Origin: Thiomicrorhabdus arctica DSM 13458
GTDB taxonomy: Bacteria > Pseudomonadota > Gammaproteobacteria > Thiomicrospirales > Thiomicrospiraceae
DNA length: 64,000 nucleotides
Assembly (NCBI RefSeq): GCF_000381085.1
Contig: NZ_KB905899.1
Coordinates: forward strand, 806,001 to 870,000
Direction of reading: 5' to 3'
Shown: positions 10,064-19,468 of the stretch, piece by piece
Position numbering within the stretch: the stretch's first letter is position 1
How the letters are laid out: each line of letters opens with the position of its first letter
Made by a program: the position numbers and the translations under genes
The notes under the pieces: model-generated
What the model was told of the DNA's origin: nothing
Database searches by the model: none
What the model saw: only the letters and a program-made list of their open reading frames with translations

Positions 10064-10894
10064 CTAATTTTTACGCTCTTTTTCAAGTGCTCGTTTTAAA
10101 TCGGCCAACTCGTTTGAAAAATGGGTCATTAAGCGCTCTACATGTTTCTCATTGGCAACTGACTGTTGGGCTAAACGATCCTCTGTTTTACTCATATACT
10201 CTAAAAGATCGGCTTCCGATTTACGTTGGTCTGATCCAATTAAGAATGCTGCAATATTTGCGGCTACCAATGAGAAAAATACGACTCCAAATAAAATCAG
10301 TATCACACCGAAAATATGACCCGCTTTAGTCAATGGCACAACATCTCCGTAACCGACAGTCGTGATGGTGACGACAGCATACCAAACACCATCACTAAAG
10401 GAACGTTCTTCAAGATAGGAAAAAATCCCACCAGCCCCAATGATAATGAAGGCAAACGCCAACAGGATTTGACCAAAGCGATTACTTTTGAGAATAATCA
10501 ACACATTACGAAAGAAACCACTGATAAAACGCAAAAATAAAACCAATCTTAAAGAACGAATAATGACAGCCCAATCGCTGCCATAATCAAGCCATGGAAA
10601 TGCCAATATCACAATGAACAAATTCATCCAGTTTTCACGTAAATAACGTGAACGATCACGAACATTAAACAGGTTAACGACTAATTCCAGCGCAAAAACA
10701 GACCAGATAACCAGAGAGAACCAAAATGACTCTAGCGACTCACCTGAATAGAGCATTAATAACTGGACAAAAACAGCAAACAGGGCTACTAATACCAACC
10801 ACTCAAAGCGATGGCCAATCTTAATGGCATAATCACTTTCTAAGTGATTCACACCCGCAACTCCTAAAAGAGCCTTAAAGTTCAAACGTTTCAT
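10064..10894 (-). CDS. voltage-gated-type potassium channel with C-terminal coiled coil
   Basis: A 276-residue inner membrane protein with six predicted membrane segments. Segment 4 carries spaced arginines (IIRSLRLVLFLRF, 111-123) like a voltage sensor. The pore has the potassium selectivity filter TVGYGD at 179-184. After the last helix (about 194-217) a charged, probably coiled-coil tail (225-276) replaces a nucleotide-binding domain. Its ATG directly abuts the ubiI stop (TAAATG), so it is translationally linked to the ubiquinone genes, an unusual partner. Family assignment is firm; gating and physiological role are unknown. Confidence 0.9.
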   Translation of the reverse strand: MKRLNFKALLGVAGVNHLESDYAIKIGHRFEWLVLVALFAVFVQLLMLYSGESLESFWFSLVIWSVFALELVVNLFNVRDRSRYLRENWMNLFIVILAFPWLDYGSDWAVIIRSLRLVLFLRFISGFFRNVLIILKSNRFGQILLAFAFIIIGAGGIFSYLEERSFSDGVWYAVVTITTVGYGDVVPLTKAGHIFGVILILFGVVFFSLVAANIAAFLIGSDQRKSEADLLEYMSKTEDRLAQQSVANEKHVERLMTHFSNELADLKRALEKERKN

Positions 10895-12187
10895 TTATCT
10901 TTCCTGAAAACCGATTGATTTAGCGAGTTTTGGCAGGGCCTCTCGGCCATTTAAGGCTTGTCCCATTAACCAATTTTTGATCGGAGTGAGGCGATTGGCA
11001 AGAGGAAGAAGTCCTTTTCTGACAATGACCTTAAGAGACGCATCTTGTTTAAATAACCAGTCAAAAGCTTCCATCGATCGTTGCACTAAAGCATTATCGC
11101 CACGACGCCAACGCTCATACTTTCTTAACACGGAGTACCTACCCCATGCTTTATTCAATGCCTTAGCGTCTAACACGGTTTCAATTAAAGCCGCCGCATC
11201 AAGCAATCCCAGATTTACACCTTGGCCTGCTTGCGGATGAACAGTATGCGCGGCATCGCCAACCAAGGCTAAGTGTGGCTTAACATAGTGTTCAGCATGT
11301 CTTCGTACCAGAGGGAAAGCCCCTCTTTCAGCCACTTCAACCACGGCTCCCAATCGGTAATCAGAAGCCTTGGAGACTTCTTCTGCAAAATCTTTATCCG
11401 AAAGTGCCAAAGCCCACTGCATTTTTTCCATCGGCAAATACCAAGCAATAGAGCTGACGTTCTCCCCCATTGATAGATAAGCAAATGGGCCATTTTGGGT
11501 ATAACGTTGCCAACAGGTGTCTTCACTCGACAACTCTGTTTTGACACAACCGACTACGGCACACTGTTCATAGTCATGCGTGTCTAAGCCAATACAAGCC
11601 AGCTCTCTCACTTGCGACATGGCGCCATCGGCTCCAATAAGCAATTCGGTTTGTATCTCACCCACGCTTTCTAGTGTTAACCAGGCCTGGTCGTTTTCTA
11701 AACGTAACGATTCTAAACGATGATCGAGAAGCACCGTTATATTGTCACAAACCTCAACCTGTTCCCATAAAGCGGACTGAATGACATCATTTTCGATGGT
11801 ATAGCCTAGATTAGGTTCACCCATATCTTTTGCCGAAAAATGTATCTCCCCCGGAGTCACTTCATCCCAAACATGCATCGCCGTAAACGGATGGAAGCGG
11901 CGATTCTCTATGCCTTGCCAGGCACCTAGATTTCGTAATATTTTTTCAGAGGCTCTCGTGAGTGCACTGACTCTCATCTGATAAGCTGAATCAGCTTTCC
12001 ATGATGTCTCAATCGCCTGCTTTTCCAACAACAAGACCGACATGCCTTGCTGGCCTAGCCCTAAAGCCACGGTGGCACCAACCATGCCGCCACCGACAAT
12101 GACAGCATCCCATTTTTTAGAAGCGATATCTGTCACCGGCTTTTCAGTGCTCTGACTCTCTATAGTCTTATCTAAAGGGGCATTCAT
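10895..12187 (-). CDS. ubiI: UbiI-type FAD-dependent ubiquinone biosynthesis monooxygenase
   Basis: Flavin hydroxylase of the UbiH/COQ6 family; by gene order the C5-hydroxylase UbiI of aerobic ubiquinone synthesis. 430 residues. FAD dinucleotide motif GGGMVG at 32-37, the substrate-side motif LIGADGAMSQVREL and the second FAD motif LVGDAAHTVHPQAGQG near residues 300-316 are all present. Its start codon overlaps the ubiH stop by 4 nt (ATGA). The N-terminus is about 20 residues longer than usual before the Rossmann strand. One copy of the CCAGGCCTGG palindrome lies inside the gene at 11681-11690, coding for DQAW. UbiI versus UbiF is decided by synteny, so the exact position specificity is inferred. 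Confidence 0.9.
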   Translation of the reverse strand: MNAPLDKTIESQSTEKPVTDIASKKWDAVIVGGGMVGATVALGLGQQGMSVLLLEKQAIETSWKADSAYQMRVSALTRASEKILRNLGAWQGIENRRFHPFTAMHVWDEVTPGEIHFSAKDMGEPNLGYTIENDVIQSALWEQVEVCDNITVLLDHRLESLRLENDQAWLTLESVGEIQTELLIGADGAMSQVRELACIGLDTHDYEQCAVVGCVKTELSSEDTCWQRYTQNGPFAYLSMGENVSSIAWYLPMEKMQWALALSDKDFAEEVSKASDYRLGAVVEVAERGAFPLVRRHAEHYVKPHLALVGDAAHTVHPQAGQGVNLGLLDAAALIETVLDAKALNKAWGRYSVLRKYERWRRGDNALVQRSMEAFDWLFKQDASLKVIVRKGLLPLANRLTPIKNWLMGQALNGREALPKLAKSIGFQER

Positions 12188-13416
12188 GAGTGATCGCCTC
12201 CCATTGCAAATCGTGAAAAACGTCTTTTTAACGTGGGCATCGCCTGCATTGCCATCAATCCAATCCCTCTTAAATGTCCGACAATAGGTGATTGGTGCTG
12301 AAAGAGATCAATCAAACCATCTGTCATTCCCATTACCTTTTCATGGTCAGATTTTCTGGCGTTTGCATACTCCGTTAGAAACACTGGCATGCCAATATCG
12401 TCGGTTAAAGAAGTCATCTCCAAAAACACCTCAATATCCCGAATCCCCAAATTCAAACCTTGCGCAGCAACCGGGTGCTGCGTATGCGAGGCATTGCCCA
12501 TTAATAATGCACGCCCTTTAGACATTTGAGGCACATAGCTCTCTTTTAAGGGATAAATAACACGTGGACTAACGTGCTTAAATTGACCTAAACGCTCCCC
12601 CATCTTTGAGGCAAACAATGCAATATATTCGTCATCATTTAACGCCTTTACCCTATCAATTTCATCTTCAGGGCAAACCATTACGGCTTTATGAAAATGG
12701 CCTTTCATGGGCAATAATGCCACAGGACCTTTTTCAGTAAAACGTTCAAATGACCAACCCTGTGGATGCATTTCCGTTTCTATCTGTGTTATTACGCCAA
12801 AGGCTTGATACGATTTTTCTTCAATCGGTAAACCAAGTATTTTTCTGACCTGAGAATCCGTACCATCCGCCCCAACAATCAACTTGGCCTCAACTTCATA
12901 GGATGTATCTGAAATACCTGCACTCTCTGAAGTCATCGCTATTTCAGCCTGAATAATCGATTCATGCTCTTCAAAAGTCATTAATCGAGCCGGACAAAGC
13001 ACTTTAATCTGTTGATTTTCCAGGACATGCTGCCAAAGAACCTTACCTAAATCACTCGACTGGATACTGTAGCCTAAAGCAGGCACATCAGCCTCTTTTG
13101 CATGTAATTTCGTCAGCCCCAAATAGCCTTTTTGCGACACATGAACGTGATGAATCTCCGTGACGTGTTCAACGAGGTCATTCCAGATATTGAGTTTTTT
13201 TAAAATCAGCATTGAACCATAGGACAAGGCTAAGACTCGGCCATCAAATGAAGTAGGGGCATCTGCACTGGGTACATACATCTCTGCCAGAACAACTTGA
13301 AAAGTTTGCTGGGCTAAACCTAACGCTAACATCAATCCAACAGGCCCACCACCGGAGATGACTGCATCGCACTTAATTAACTGAGACGTTTTTTCTGAAG
13401 AGATATCTGAATTCAC
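12184..13416 (-). CDS. ubiH: 2-octaprenyl-6-methoxyphenol hydroxylase UbiH
   Basis: FAD-dependent monooxygenase of ubiquinone synthesis, 410 residues. The FAD motif GGGPVG is at 22-27, with LIVGADGTDSQVRK in mid-protein and LLMGNASHTQHPVAAQGLNLG in the second FAD site; the Asn-Ala-Ser version of this last motif is typical of UbiH rather than UbiI. The start is GTG (13414-13416) with AGGA 8-11 nt upstream. It is the third gene of ygfB-pepP-ubiH-ubiI, the same order as in E. coli, and overlaps ubiI by 4 nt. Confidence 0.92.
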   Translation of the reverse strand: MNSDISSEKTSQLIKCDAVISGGGPVGLMLALGLAQQTFQVVLAEMYVPSADAPTSFDGRVLALSYGSMLILKKLNIWNDLVEHVTEIHHVHVSQKGYLGLTKLHAKEADVPALGYSIQSSDLGKVLWQHVLENQQIKVLCPARLMTFEEHESIIQAEIAMTSESAGISDTSYEVEAKLIVGADGTDSQVRKILGLPIEEKSYQAFGVITQIETEMHPQGWSFERFTEKGPVALLPMKGHFHKAVMVCPEDEIDRVKALNDDEYIALFASKMGERLGQFKHVSPRVIYPLKESYVPQMSKGRALLMGNASHTQHPVAAQGLNLGIRDIEVFLEMTSLTDDIGMPVFLTEYANARKSDHEKVMGMTDGLIDLFQHQSPIVGHLRGIGLMAMQAMPTLKRRFSRFAMGGDHS

Positions 13417-13457
13417 TGTTTCAATCCTGCCCTGACTTAAATCTAAATAACATTGCT

Positions 13458-14783
13458 CTAGCGTAACGCGGTAAAGGCTGACATCTGTGCTTCAATCTCA
13501 GCCACCGTTCTTGGCAATCCAACGGTTAAGATTTCATGCCCTATCTCAGTCACTAAGATATCATCTTCGATTCGAATTCCAGTGTTATGCCATTGACTGT
13601 CCACATCAGAATGCTCCGCAGAAATATATAAACCCGGTTCAACCGTTACCACCATACCGGGTTTAAATTCTCGCCAGGCCTGGTTCTGTTTATAAGCGCC
13701 TACATCATGCACATCCATACCCAACCAGTGGCCAATACCATGCATAAAAAATCGTTTATAAGACTCTTCTTTTATCAAAGTCTTAAGCTTGCCTTTTAAA
13801 ATACCCAAATCTATCAAACCTTGAGTCAATACCTTGACGGAGGCTTCATGTGCGACATTATATGCAACTCCAGGTTGAATGACCGAGATGGCGGCTTGCT
13901 GAGCCTTTAGGACTAGAGAATACAACTTGGCTTGCGCCGAACTGAACTTACCATTAGCAGGGAATGTGGTTGTGATATCGCCTGCATAACCTTGCCATTC
14001 TGCACCGGCATCGACCAGCACTAAATCACCGTCTTGAATCTCATCTCGATTTTCAGTGTAGTGTAGGATGCAGGCATTATGCCCACTTGCAATAATCGAA
14101 CTGAACGCCACTCGCGGAGAGCCTTCGCGAACAAAAGTAGCCTCTAATTCGGCTTGCACTTGAAACTCAAATTTTCCAGGTAAGGCTGCCGCCATCGCCG
14201 CTAAATGGCCTTTTACCGAAATTTGTGCCGCTTGACGCATTCTAGAGATCTCTTCTGCGGATTTAAACAAACGCTGTTCGTGTAGAACCCCATCTAAGTC
14301 ACAAATCTTACTCGGGGCTGAGATACCCTGTCGCCCCTTCTGCTTCAGACCATCAATCCAAGCACTGACGGGGGTCAACCAATCTGATATTTGAGAAAAT
14401 GAAAAGTAGACCGATTCAATATTCTCAAGCAGTTCAAGTAGACCTTCATCCAACTCATCAATTGACCAGGCCTGGTCAACTGATAAAGCTTCACACGCAT
14501 TTTCAAGACCCAAGCGCCTACCCTGCCAAGTTTCCTGTTCAGGATCCTTAGGACGCAAAAACAGATGAGTGACCCGCGACTCTTTTTTGAGCAGGACCAG
14601 GACACAATCAGGCTCGGTAAATCCTGTTAAGTAAAAAAAATCACTTTCAGCCCTAAACGGAAACTCTACATCTCGATTGCGAATTTTTTCAGCTCCCGAA
14701 GAGACCAATACAGCGCTATTATCGGGCAAACTAGCCAATAATTTATGACGATTATGCTGATGAAATTCATTGCTTTTTAACAT
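13458..14783 (-). CDS. pepP: Xaa-Pro aminopeptidase PepP
   Basis: Cleaves N-terminal residues preceding proline; a cytoplasmic dimetal (Mn) enzyme of the pita-bread fold. 441 residues, like E. coli PepP. The N-terminal creatinase-like domain covers about 1-170. Metal ligands appear in LVDAGAEWQGYAGDITTTFP, GIGHWLGMDVHD, VTVEPGLY and GIRIEDDILV. The start ATG shares one base with the ygfB stop (TAATG). Two copies of the CCAGGCCTGG palindrome lie in the gene: an 18-bp perfect one at 14462-14479 and a shorter one at 13674-13683, both coding for QAW. Confidence 0.95.
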   Translation of the reverse strand: MLKSNEFHQHNRHKLLASLPDNSAVLVSSGAEKIRNRDVEFPFRAESDFFYLTGFTEPDCVLVLLKKESRVTHLFLRPKDPEQETWQGRRLGLENACEALSVDQAWSIDELDEGLLELLENIESVYFSFSQISDWLTPVSAWIDGLKQKGRQGISAPSKICDLDGVLHEQRLFKSAEEISRMRQAAQISVKGHLAAMAAALPGKFEFQVQAELEATFVREGSPRVAFSSIIASGHNACILHYTENRDEIQDGDLVLVDAGAEWQGYAGDITTTFPANGKFSSAQAKLYSLVLKAQQAAISVIQPGVAYNVAHEASVKVLTQGLIDLGILKGKLKTLIKEESYKRFFMHGIGHWLGMDVHDVGAYKQNQAWREFKPGMVVTVEPGLYISAEHSDVDSQWHNTGIRIEDDILVTEIGHEILTVGLPRTVAEIEAQMSAFTALR

Positions 14784-15379
14784 TAGTGAATCGTACCGTT
14801 TTCTTCATCTTCCGCACTGAGCATAGGAATCGGTTGCGCATCCGCAGGGTTCAACGATTCATTCATCGTCAAAATGCCAATTTTCACAAATTCAACCAAT
14901 TGCATCAGGTCTGACTCTTCGGTATCACCATCCGCTACGGACTTACCTAAATCTTCAACATCGATACTGGCGATATCACTAAAATCATTTACAAGCTCTC
15001 GAACATCTGGGGCAATTTCATTTTCAGCGTCATTTAGACAACCTATTAGCCCTAAGCCATAAAGAATACCCTCGCAAAGTTGCCCTACCATCATAGCGCG
15101 ATAGACTAAGGCCTCATTATCGTCCGGCAGGCACAACTCCAATTCAAAACCAGAGCCATTCATGCCCTTATTGGTTTCTTGATAAAGGTCATGCAAAACC
15201 TGTAGAAATGACTCTTTAACCGACTTAATATTGGCCTCTTCAATCAATTTCTTAATCCAAACTGCTTCTTGAATATCATTATCGCCACACAACAACCCAA
15301 TGAGCATCCCTTGAATAAATGCGGGTGACTCTAACTCTGAATGTGGTGTGACCACTTCTTTAACTCGATCGAAATCCAT
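14783..15379 (-). CDS. ygfB: YgfB/UPF0149 family protein
   Basis: 198 residues, all-alpha and acidic, with the typical family blocks SPAFIQGMLIGLLCG near the N-terminus, a Cys/Gly-rich FELELCLPDD, the LCEGILYGLGL helix, and a C-terminal SLNPADAQP. The biochemical role of this family is not well defined. It is the first gene of the pepP-ubiH-ubiI run and overlaps pepP by one base. Transcribed divergently from zapA, with 95 bp between the starts. Confidence 0.9.
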   Translation of the reverse strand: MDFDRVKEVVTPHSELESPAFIQGMLIGLLCGDNDIQEAVWIKKLIEEANIKSVKESFLQVLHDLYQETNKGMNGSGFELELCLPDDNEALVYRAMMVGQLCEGILYGLGLIGCLNDAENEIAPDVRELVNDFSDIASIDVEDLGKSVADGDTEESDLMQLVEFVKIGILTMNESLNPADAQPIPMLSAEDEENGTIH

Positions 15380-15474
15380 TAAAACCTTCCCTTGTTTATC
15401 CTTAGTGATTAGTGAATAATATCATAATTAGCTTAAATTCAAATTGCTTAACCCCTAATTTTCGGAGCAAACTC

Positions 15475-15756
15475 GTGTTAACGCTTACCTTAATGAATCA
15501 CACCTTTGAAATCCCTTGTGAAGCGGAAGATCGTGAACGCCTAATCGAAGCCGCTACCTTGCTAGAAGACAAGCTTGACCAACTACCTGATTTAAAAGGC
15601 GAAGGTAAGGTTTTAATGATGGCTTTAAACCTTTGTTATGATTATCTTCACCTCAAAGAAGACACCACACAATACACTTTAAGACTTGAAGATCAGGTAG
15701 ATACGGTAATGAAACACGTTGCTACTAATAACAATAAAGAAAACCCACATTCTTAG
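15475..15756 (+). CDS. zapA: cell division protein ZapA
   Basis: Small Z-ring associated protein that bundles FtsZ filaments. I choose the GTG at 15475 because CGGAG lies 8 nt upstream and the resulting 93-residue protein aligns with the start of the ZapA head domain (VLTLTLMNHTFEIPCEAEDRE). The open frame runs 21 codons further upstream to 15412 but that part has no family-like sequence. The head is residues 1-40 and the C-terminal coiled coil about 50-85. zapA-ssrS-fau is a conserved gammaproteobacterial order, which supports all three calls. Confidence 0.88.
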   Translation: MLTLTLMNHTFEIPCEAEDRERLIEAATLLEDKLDQLPDLKGEGKVLMMALNLCYDYLHLKEDTTQYTLRLEDQVDTVMKHVATNNNKENPHS

Positions 15757-15964
15757 AATCAACCACTCTACTGAACTTAAAATTATGATTTAGTGGGCTA
15801 AACCCACCTAAAATTCATTTTTTATCTACGTGCACAATACAAAACGTCATCATTAAAACAGTCAGACTTGAGTGAATCGCCACTAAACTTAAGTGTATTA
15901 ACGTATCATTAATTCTATTACTGGTTATTTATTAAAACAAATGATCACAATTCCAGATCAATAT

Positions 15965-15993
15965 TTAAAATCTGATAGTCATTTTGTTATAAT
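15965..15993 (+). promoter_or_regulatory. promoter of 6S RNA
   Basis: TTAAAA (15965-15970), a 17-nt spacer and a perfect TATAAT (15988-15993), placing transcription start at about 16000, exactly where the closing stem of the 6S RNA begins. Confidence 0.7.
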
Positions 15994-15999
15994 AGATTC

Positions 16000-16177
16000 C
16001 TAGCATTTAGTCATCGGGCATTAACCCCTTTCCGATAATTAATATATTGGGGTCTGAACTTGAATATGGTGTGCATCTCGTTAGCTTGCTAACCCGAGAA
16101 GCCTAAATACCTTGAGAAGACTGCCACCTAGAACTCTTCGGTTCCAGGATTTTTTGTTCGTTGGCTATTTGCTTTTC
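16000..16177 (+). ncRNA. ssrS: 6S RNA
   Basis: Global regulator that binds sigma-70 RNA polymerase by mimicking an open promoter. The segment CCGAGAAGCCT at 16093-16103, with CTCGTTAGCTTGCTAACCCGAG forming the neighbouring stem, matches the most conserved block of proteobacterial 6S RNA. The ends pair: TAGCATTTAG-TCA-CGGGC at 16001-16019 with GTTCG-TGGCTA-TTTGC at 16156-16172, giving the long closing stem, with the unpaired central bubble between. A strong hairpin, CCTAGAAC/GTTCCAGG (16127-16148), followed by six T is the internal hairpin seen in gammaproteobacterial versions. Position between zapA and fau is diagnostic. The 3' end is approximate. Confidence 0.9.
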
Positions 16178-16288
16178 CATTCCTTCCAAATATTCAATGT
16201 ATGTTTTATTGACTTATTAATAGTTTAGATTTTCTGTTTTATCCGTTAATATAAAAAGACCTACATAACCATTCAGGGACGTTTCATT

Positions 16289-16942
16289 ATGACGACTCTT
16301 GTAACAAACTCAAAGATCCTCAGAAAACAACTTCGCGCGTTCAGAAATCAATTAACACCAGAACAACAAAGCCAACACGCTTTAGACGCTCTAGCGTATT
16401 TAAAAGTATGTCTAAAGCACTACGAAAACCAAGTGGCGCCGGATCCGCTACCTCATCCTCTAAACATTGCACTTTTTCTTTCTCAAGACGGTGAGCTAAA
16501 AACGCAATCTGCTATTGAGTATTTGTGGCAACAGACTGGACATCGTGTCTTTTTACCGACATTGGAAACCAAACCTGATCTTCACATGGCCTTTGTGGAA
16601 TACCATAAAACGAGTCAGATGGAAAATAATCGATTTGGCATGCCTGAGCCTAAAACACCATTAGATCGACACTTTGCCGGCTCACACATGGACATAGTCT
16701 TCATGCCTCTAGTCGGATTTGATCTTCAAGGTAATCGACTCGGAATGGGCGGGGGTTACTATGATCGAACTTTTGCATTTAAACGTCTGCCACAAGATTC
16801 TGCGAACCCGACACTCTTGATTGGATGGGCACATAGTTGCCAGCAAGTCCCACAGCTGCCGAATCAACCCTGGGATGTGCCTTTAGATGGCATTATCACG
16901 GAAAAAGGGCTTGAATTCTTTACGGCAGAACAGCTTGAGTAG
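16289..16942 (+). CDS. fau: 5-formyltetrahydrofolate cyclo-ligase
   Basis: Converts 5-formyl-THF to 5,10-methenyl-THF using ATP (E. coli ygfA). 217 residues. Visible family features are the basic N-terminal LRKQLRAFRNQL, FLPTLE in the middle and the phosphate/folate-binding GMGGGYYDRTF near residues 151-161. CAGGGACG before the ATG serves as ribosome site. It follows the 6S RNA, as in many gammaproteobacteria, and ends at an intrinsic terminator. Confidence 0.94.
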   Translation: MTTLVTNSKILRKQLRAFRNQLTPEQQSQHALDALAYLKVCLKHYENQVAPDPLPHPLNIALFLSQDGELKTQSAIEYLWQQTGHRVFLPTLETKPDLHMAFVEYHKTSQMENNRFGMPEPKTPLDRHFAGSHMDIVFMPLVGFDLQGNRLGMGGGYYDRTFAFKRLPQDSANPTLLIGWAHSCQQVPQLPNQPWDVPLDGIITEKGLEFFTAEQLE

Positions 16943-16959
16943 AATGGATATTTCTATGC

Positions 16960-16988
16960 AAAAAAGCGCCTAATAAGGCGCTTTTTTT
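16960..16988. terminator. bidirectional terminator between fau and amiB
   Basis: Six A, stem GCGCC/GGCGC with loop TAATAA, seven T (16966-16988). It serves both convergent genes. Confidence 0.88.
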
Positions 16989-17020
16989 AAAGTCGATTAT
17001 ATTTTTTATATTTCGCCCAA

Positions 17021-18601
17021 CTACAAACCTGCCACTATTTTCTCTGACAACGGGATTTTAACTTTTTTACCGACATACAATGCATTGGCATTTTTGATCT
17101 TATTGATTTTCTTTAGACTCTGAGTGGACACTTCGTAGTTTGCGGCTATTTGTGACAAGGTATCACCCTTCTTCACTTTATATTGAACGTATAACGATTC
17201 ACCCCATCGAGGTTTTTGGACATTTCTTGCAACAAATTTCGTTAAACCACTGGCGATTGCACTCGCCATTTTCGTTTGGAACGTTTTGTTCATAAGGTTA
17301 CGTGCTTCGCGTGGATTAGAAATAAATGCCGTTTCAATCAATAAAGATGGCATATCAATCGATTTTAAAACTGCAAATTTAGCCGACTGAACGGAATTCT
17401 TATGCATTTTGACCTTTTTTTGCATTTCGTTCAAAACCGTATGCGCAAGTTTACGGCTTGCTCTGACATTCGCTTCGCGCGTTAAATCACTCAAGGCAAA
17501 AGCGACATCATCATCACGCCCTTTCAATTGAACATCTTGCAACGAAGCATTCTCACTTTTCGCCAATAAACGAGCCATCACACTACTCGCACCGCCTCTT
17601 GAAAGAATGTAAACCGAACCACCACGCACGGAGGTATCATGAAAGGCATCAGCATGAATCGAGATAAACATATCGGCATCCTGACTTTTTGCAATTTTCA
17701 CGCGCTCGCCGAGTGGGATAAATACATCCTTGTCTCGTGTTAAAATAGCTCGCATACTGGGCTGCAAATCAATTAAACGCTTTAATTCTTTTGCCATGCT
17801 TAACGTCGCAACTTTCTCTTGCACATCATTATGACCTATGGCACCCACATCTTTACCACCATGGCCGGCATCAACTGCAATGACCAGCATTTTTGGTTGT
17901 GCAAAGACAGAACTCCCTTTATTTAATAAATTTTGCGTTGCGAGCTGGCTATCTGATTTTTGTTGAGATTTAACTTTCGTCATTTTAACTAATGGACGAA
18001 TATTTTTCTCAACGGGGACTTTAATGCCCGTTTTTTTCCTTGGCTTCTCAACTTTAGCCATGACGTTTGGAGTCGCTTTAACGGATGAATTTGCAGATGC
18101 TTTGATTAAGGGTTTTACTGGAGATTTAACCTTGGTAATCTGCGTGGCGGGTTTATGCACGATCTGATTTGAAACCGTATCGCCTAAATCGACCACCAGA
18201 CGCTGATGACCAGCTTTATCTTTAGACAAGGTGAACGCTTTATAAGTTGAGTGTTTATGCAGATCTAAAACGACTCGGGTCCGTTTTGCACTATCAGAGA
18301 CGCGAATTTTAAACAATCGCTTATCGGTAATACGCTTATTTTTAAAGGAGAGCTTATTGGCCGTTTTATAGAAATCAACAACTAATCGGGAAGGATTTCT
18401 TAGTTGAGAGACTTTATATCCGTCCATCTGCTTTAAGTCGAACACTACACGCGTTTTGTCATCTGTTTGGCCGATTCGCATCCCCGAAAGTTCGGTTTTT
18501 GCAATCGCATTTGAGACCCAAACAGAAAGCATGACGAAGAGCGCTACACTGATAAATTTTTGAGAGAAATTAAGTAATTTCATACTGGATAGCCTGTTCA
18601 T
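17021..18601 (-). CDS. amiB: N-acetylmuramoyl-L-alanine amidase with AMIN and LysM domains
   Basis: Periplasmic zinc amidase that splits septal peptidoglycan during daughter-cell separation. Domains in order: signal peptide (1-34, cleaved after SNAIA), AMIN domain (about 36-150), a basic Lys/Pro-rich linker (150-230), Amidase_3 catalytic domain (about 238-460) with VDAGHGGKDVGAIG and SIHADAF, and one C-terminal LysM repeat (478-522) for glycan binding. 526 residues. The ATG at 18583 (Met7) gives a neater signal peptide and a better ribosome site (CAGG) than the first ATG and may be the real start. tsaE lies upstream on the same strand, as in E. coli, but 141 bp away. Confidence 0.93.
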   Translation of the reverse strand: MNRLSSMKLLNFSQKFISVALFVMLSVWVSNAIAKTELSGMRIGQTDDKTRVVFDLKQMDGYKVSQLRNPSRLVVDFYKTANKLSFKNKRITDKRLFKIRVSDSAKRTRVVLDLHKHSTYKAFTLSKDKAGHQRLVVDLGDTVSNQIVHKPATQITKVKSPVKPLIKASANSSVKATPNVMAKVEKPRKKTGIKVPVEKNIRPLVKMTKVKSQQKSDSQLATQNLLNKGSSVFAQPKMLVIAVDAGHGGKDVGAIGHNDVQEKVATLSMAKELKRLIDLQPSMRAILTRDKDVFIPLGERVKIAKSQDADMFISIHADAFHDTSVRGGSVYILSRGGASSVMARLLAKSENASLQDVQLKGRDDDVAFALSDLTREANVRASRKLAHTVLNEMQKKVKMHKNSVQSAKFAVLKSIDMPSLLIETAFISNPREARNLMNKTFQTKMASAIASGLTKFVARNVQKPRWGESLYVQYKVKKGDTLSQIAANYEVSTQSLKKINKIKNANALYVGKKVKIPLSEKIVAGL

Positions 18602-18742
18602 TATTACTTTTACTGGTTATATAACAAATTCCGTGCCAACACACATGCCAAAAACTCGACAGGCAAACCGGTTTGCTCAGTGGAAAACAACCATGACCAT
18701 TGATACACTTCATTAAAACGTCATACACATTACAGCAACGGA

Positions 18743-19264
18743 TTATTTACGCATATTCATCATCAGCTGTTCAACTACCGCACCCCCTAATACAGAGCTC
18801 GCGGTCATTTCGACCCTTCTATTTTCTGACTCAAATTCTTGGGGGTGCTGAAGCTCAATGACGACATCAGCTTCCGGAAAAATCGGCTCACCCTTTTGTG
18901 GCCACTCAACTAATGCGACATAAGATCCCATAAGTAAGTCCCTTATGGCTAAGTACTCTAACTCCTCTGGATCACAAAGTCTATACAAATCAAAGTGATG
19001 AATAGTAACTGTAGAAGTTTTATAGCTTTCAACGATAGTATAAGTCGGACTTTTGACCTTTTGTCCAGGTAAAAAGTTTTGAATAAATGCTCTTGAAAAA
19101 AAGGATTTTCCCGCCCCTAAATCTCCTTTCAAATAGACGATAAGCCCTTTATTTACGGCATTTGTGGCCTCACAAGCGAAAGCAAAGGCATGCGCTAAGT
19201 TAATGGTTTCCTGCTCATTTATTAAGGTAAATTGATTTGTTACAACGTCGGTATCGCCTGACAT
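18743..19264 (-). CDS. tsaE: tRNA threonylcarbamoyladenosine synthesis ATPase TsaE
   Basis: Small ATPase that with TsaB and TsaD makes the t6A37 modification of ANN-decoding tRNAs. The start at ATG 19262-19264 is chosen because AAAGGA lies 7 nt upstream; a start 8 codons earlier (19288) has no such site. 173 residues. Walker A is GDLGAGKS, followed by the family motifs SPTYTIVESY and HHFDLYRL, with VEWPQKGE near the C-terminal half. Transcribed divergently from queG. Confidence 0.94.
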   Translation of the reverse strand: MSGDTDVVTNQFTLINEQETINLAHAFAFACEATNAVNKGLIVYLKGDLGAGKSFFSRAFIQNFLPGQKVKSPTYTIVESYKTSTVTIHHFDLYRLCDPEELEYLAIRDLLMGSYVALVEWPQKGEPIFPEADVVIELQHPQEFESENRRVEMTASSVLGGAVVEQLMMNMRK

Positions 19265-19468
19265 AGGTCTTCCTTTAAATTTTTGCACATATTTTACGTA
19301 GAACCTTCATTTATATCAGTAGTCCCCTTAACAACACGTTCGAAATACCGTTATGGCTGACACTTATAAAACAGCTTAGCTTGATTATTAAACACAGTGC
19401 CCGATACTATTTACATGAAGGAACCAATAAATAGACGATTTAATAGCAGGCTTGTTAAAATAAACAAC

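Noticed and set aside
15412-15474. Upstream 21-codon extension of zapA
   Set aside because: No family similarity, and the ribosome site CGGAG fits the GTG at 15475.
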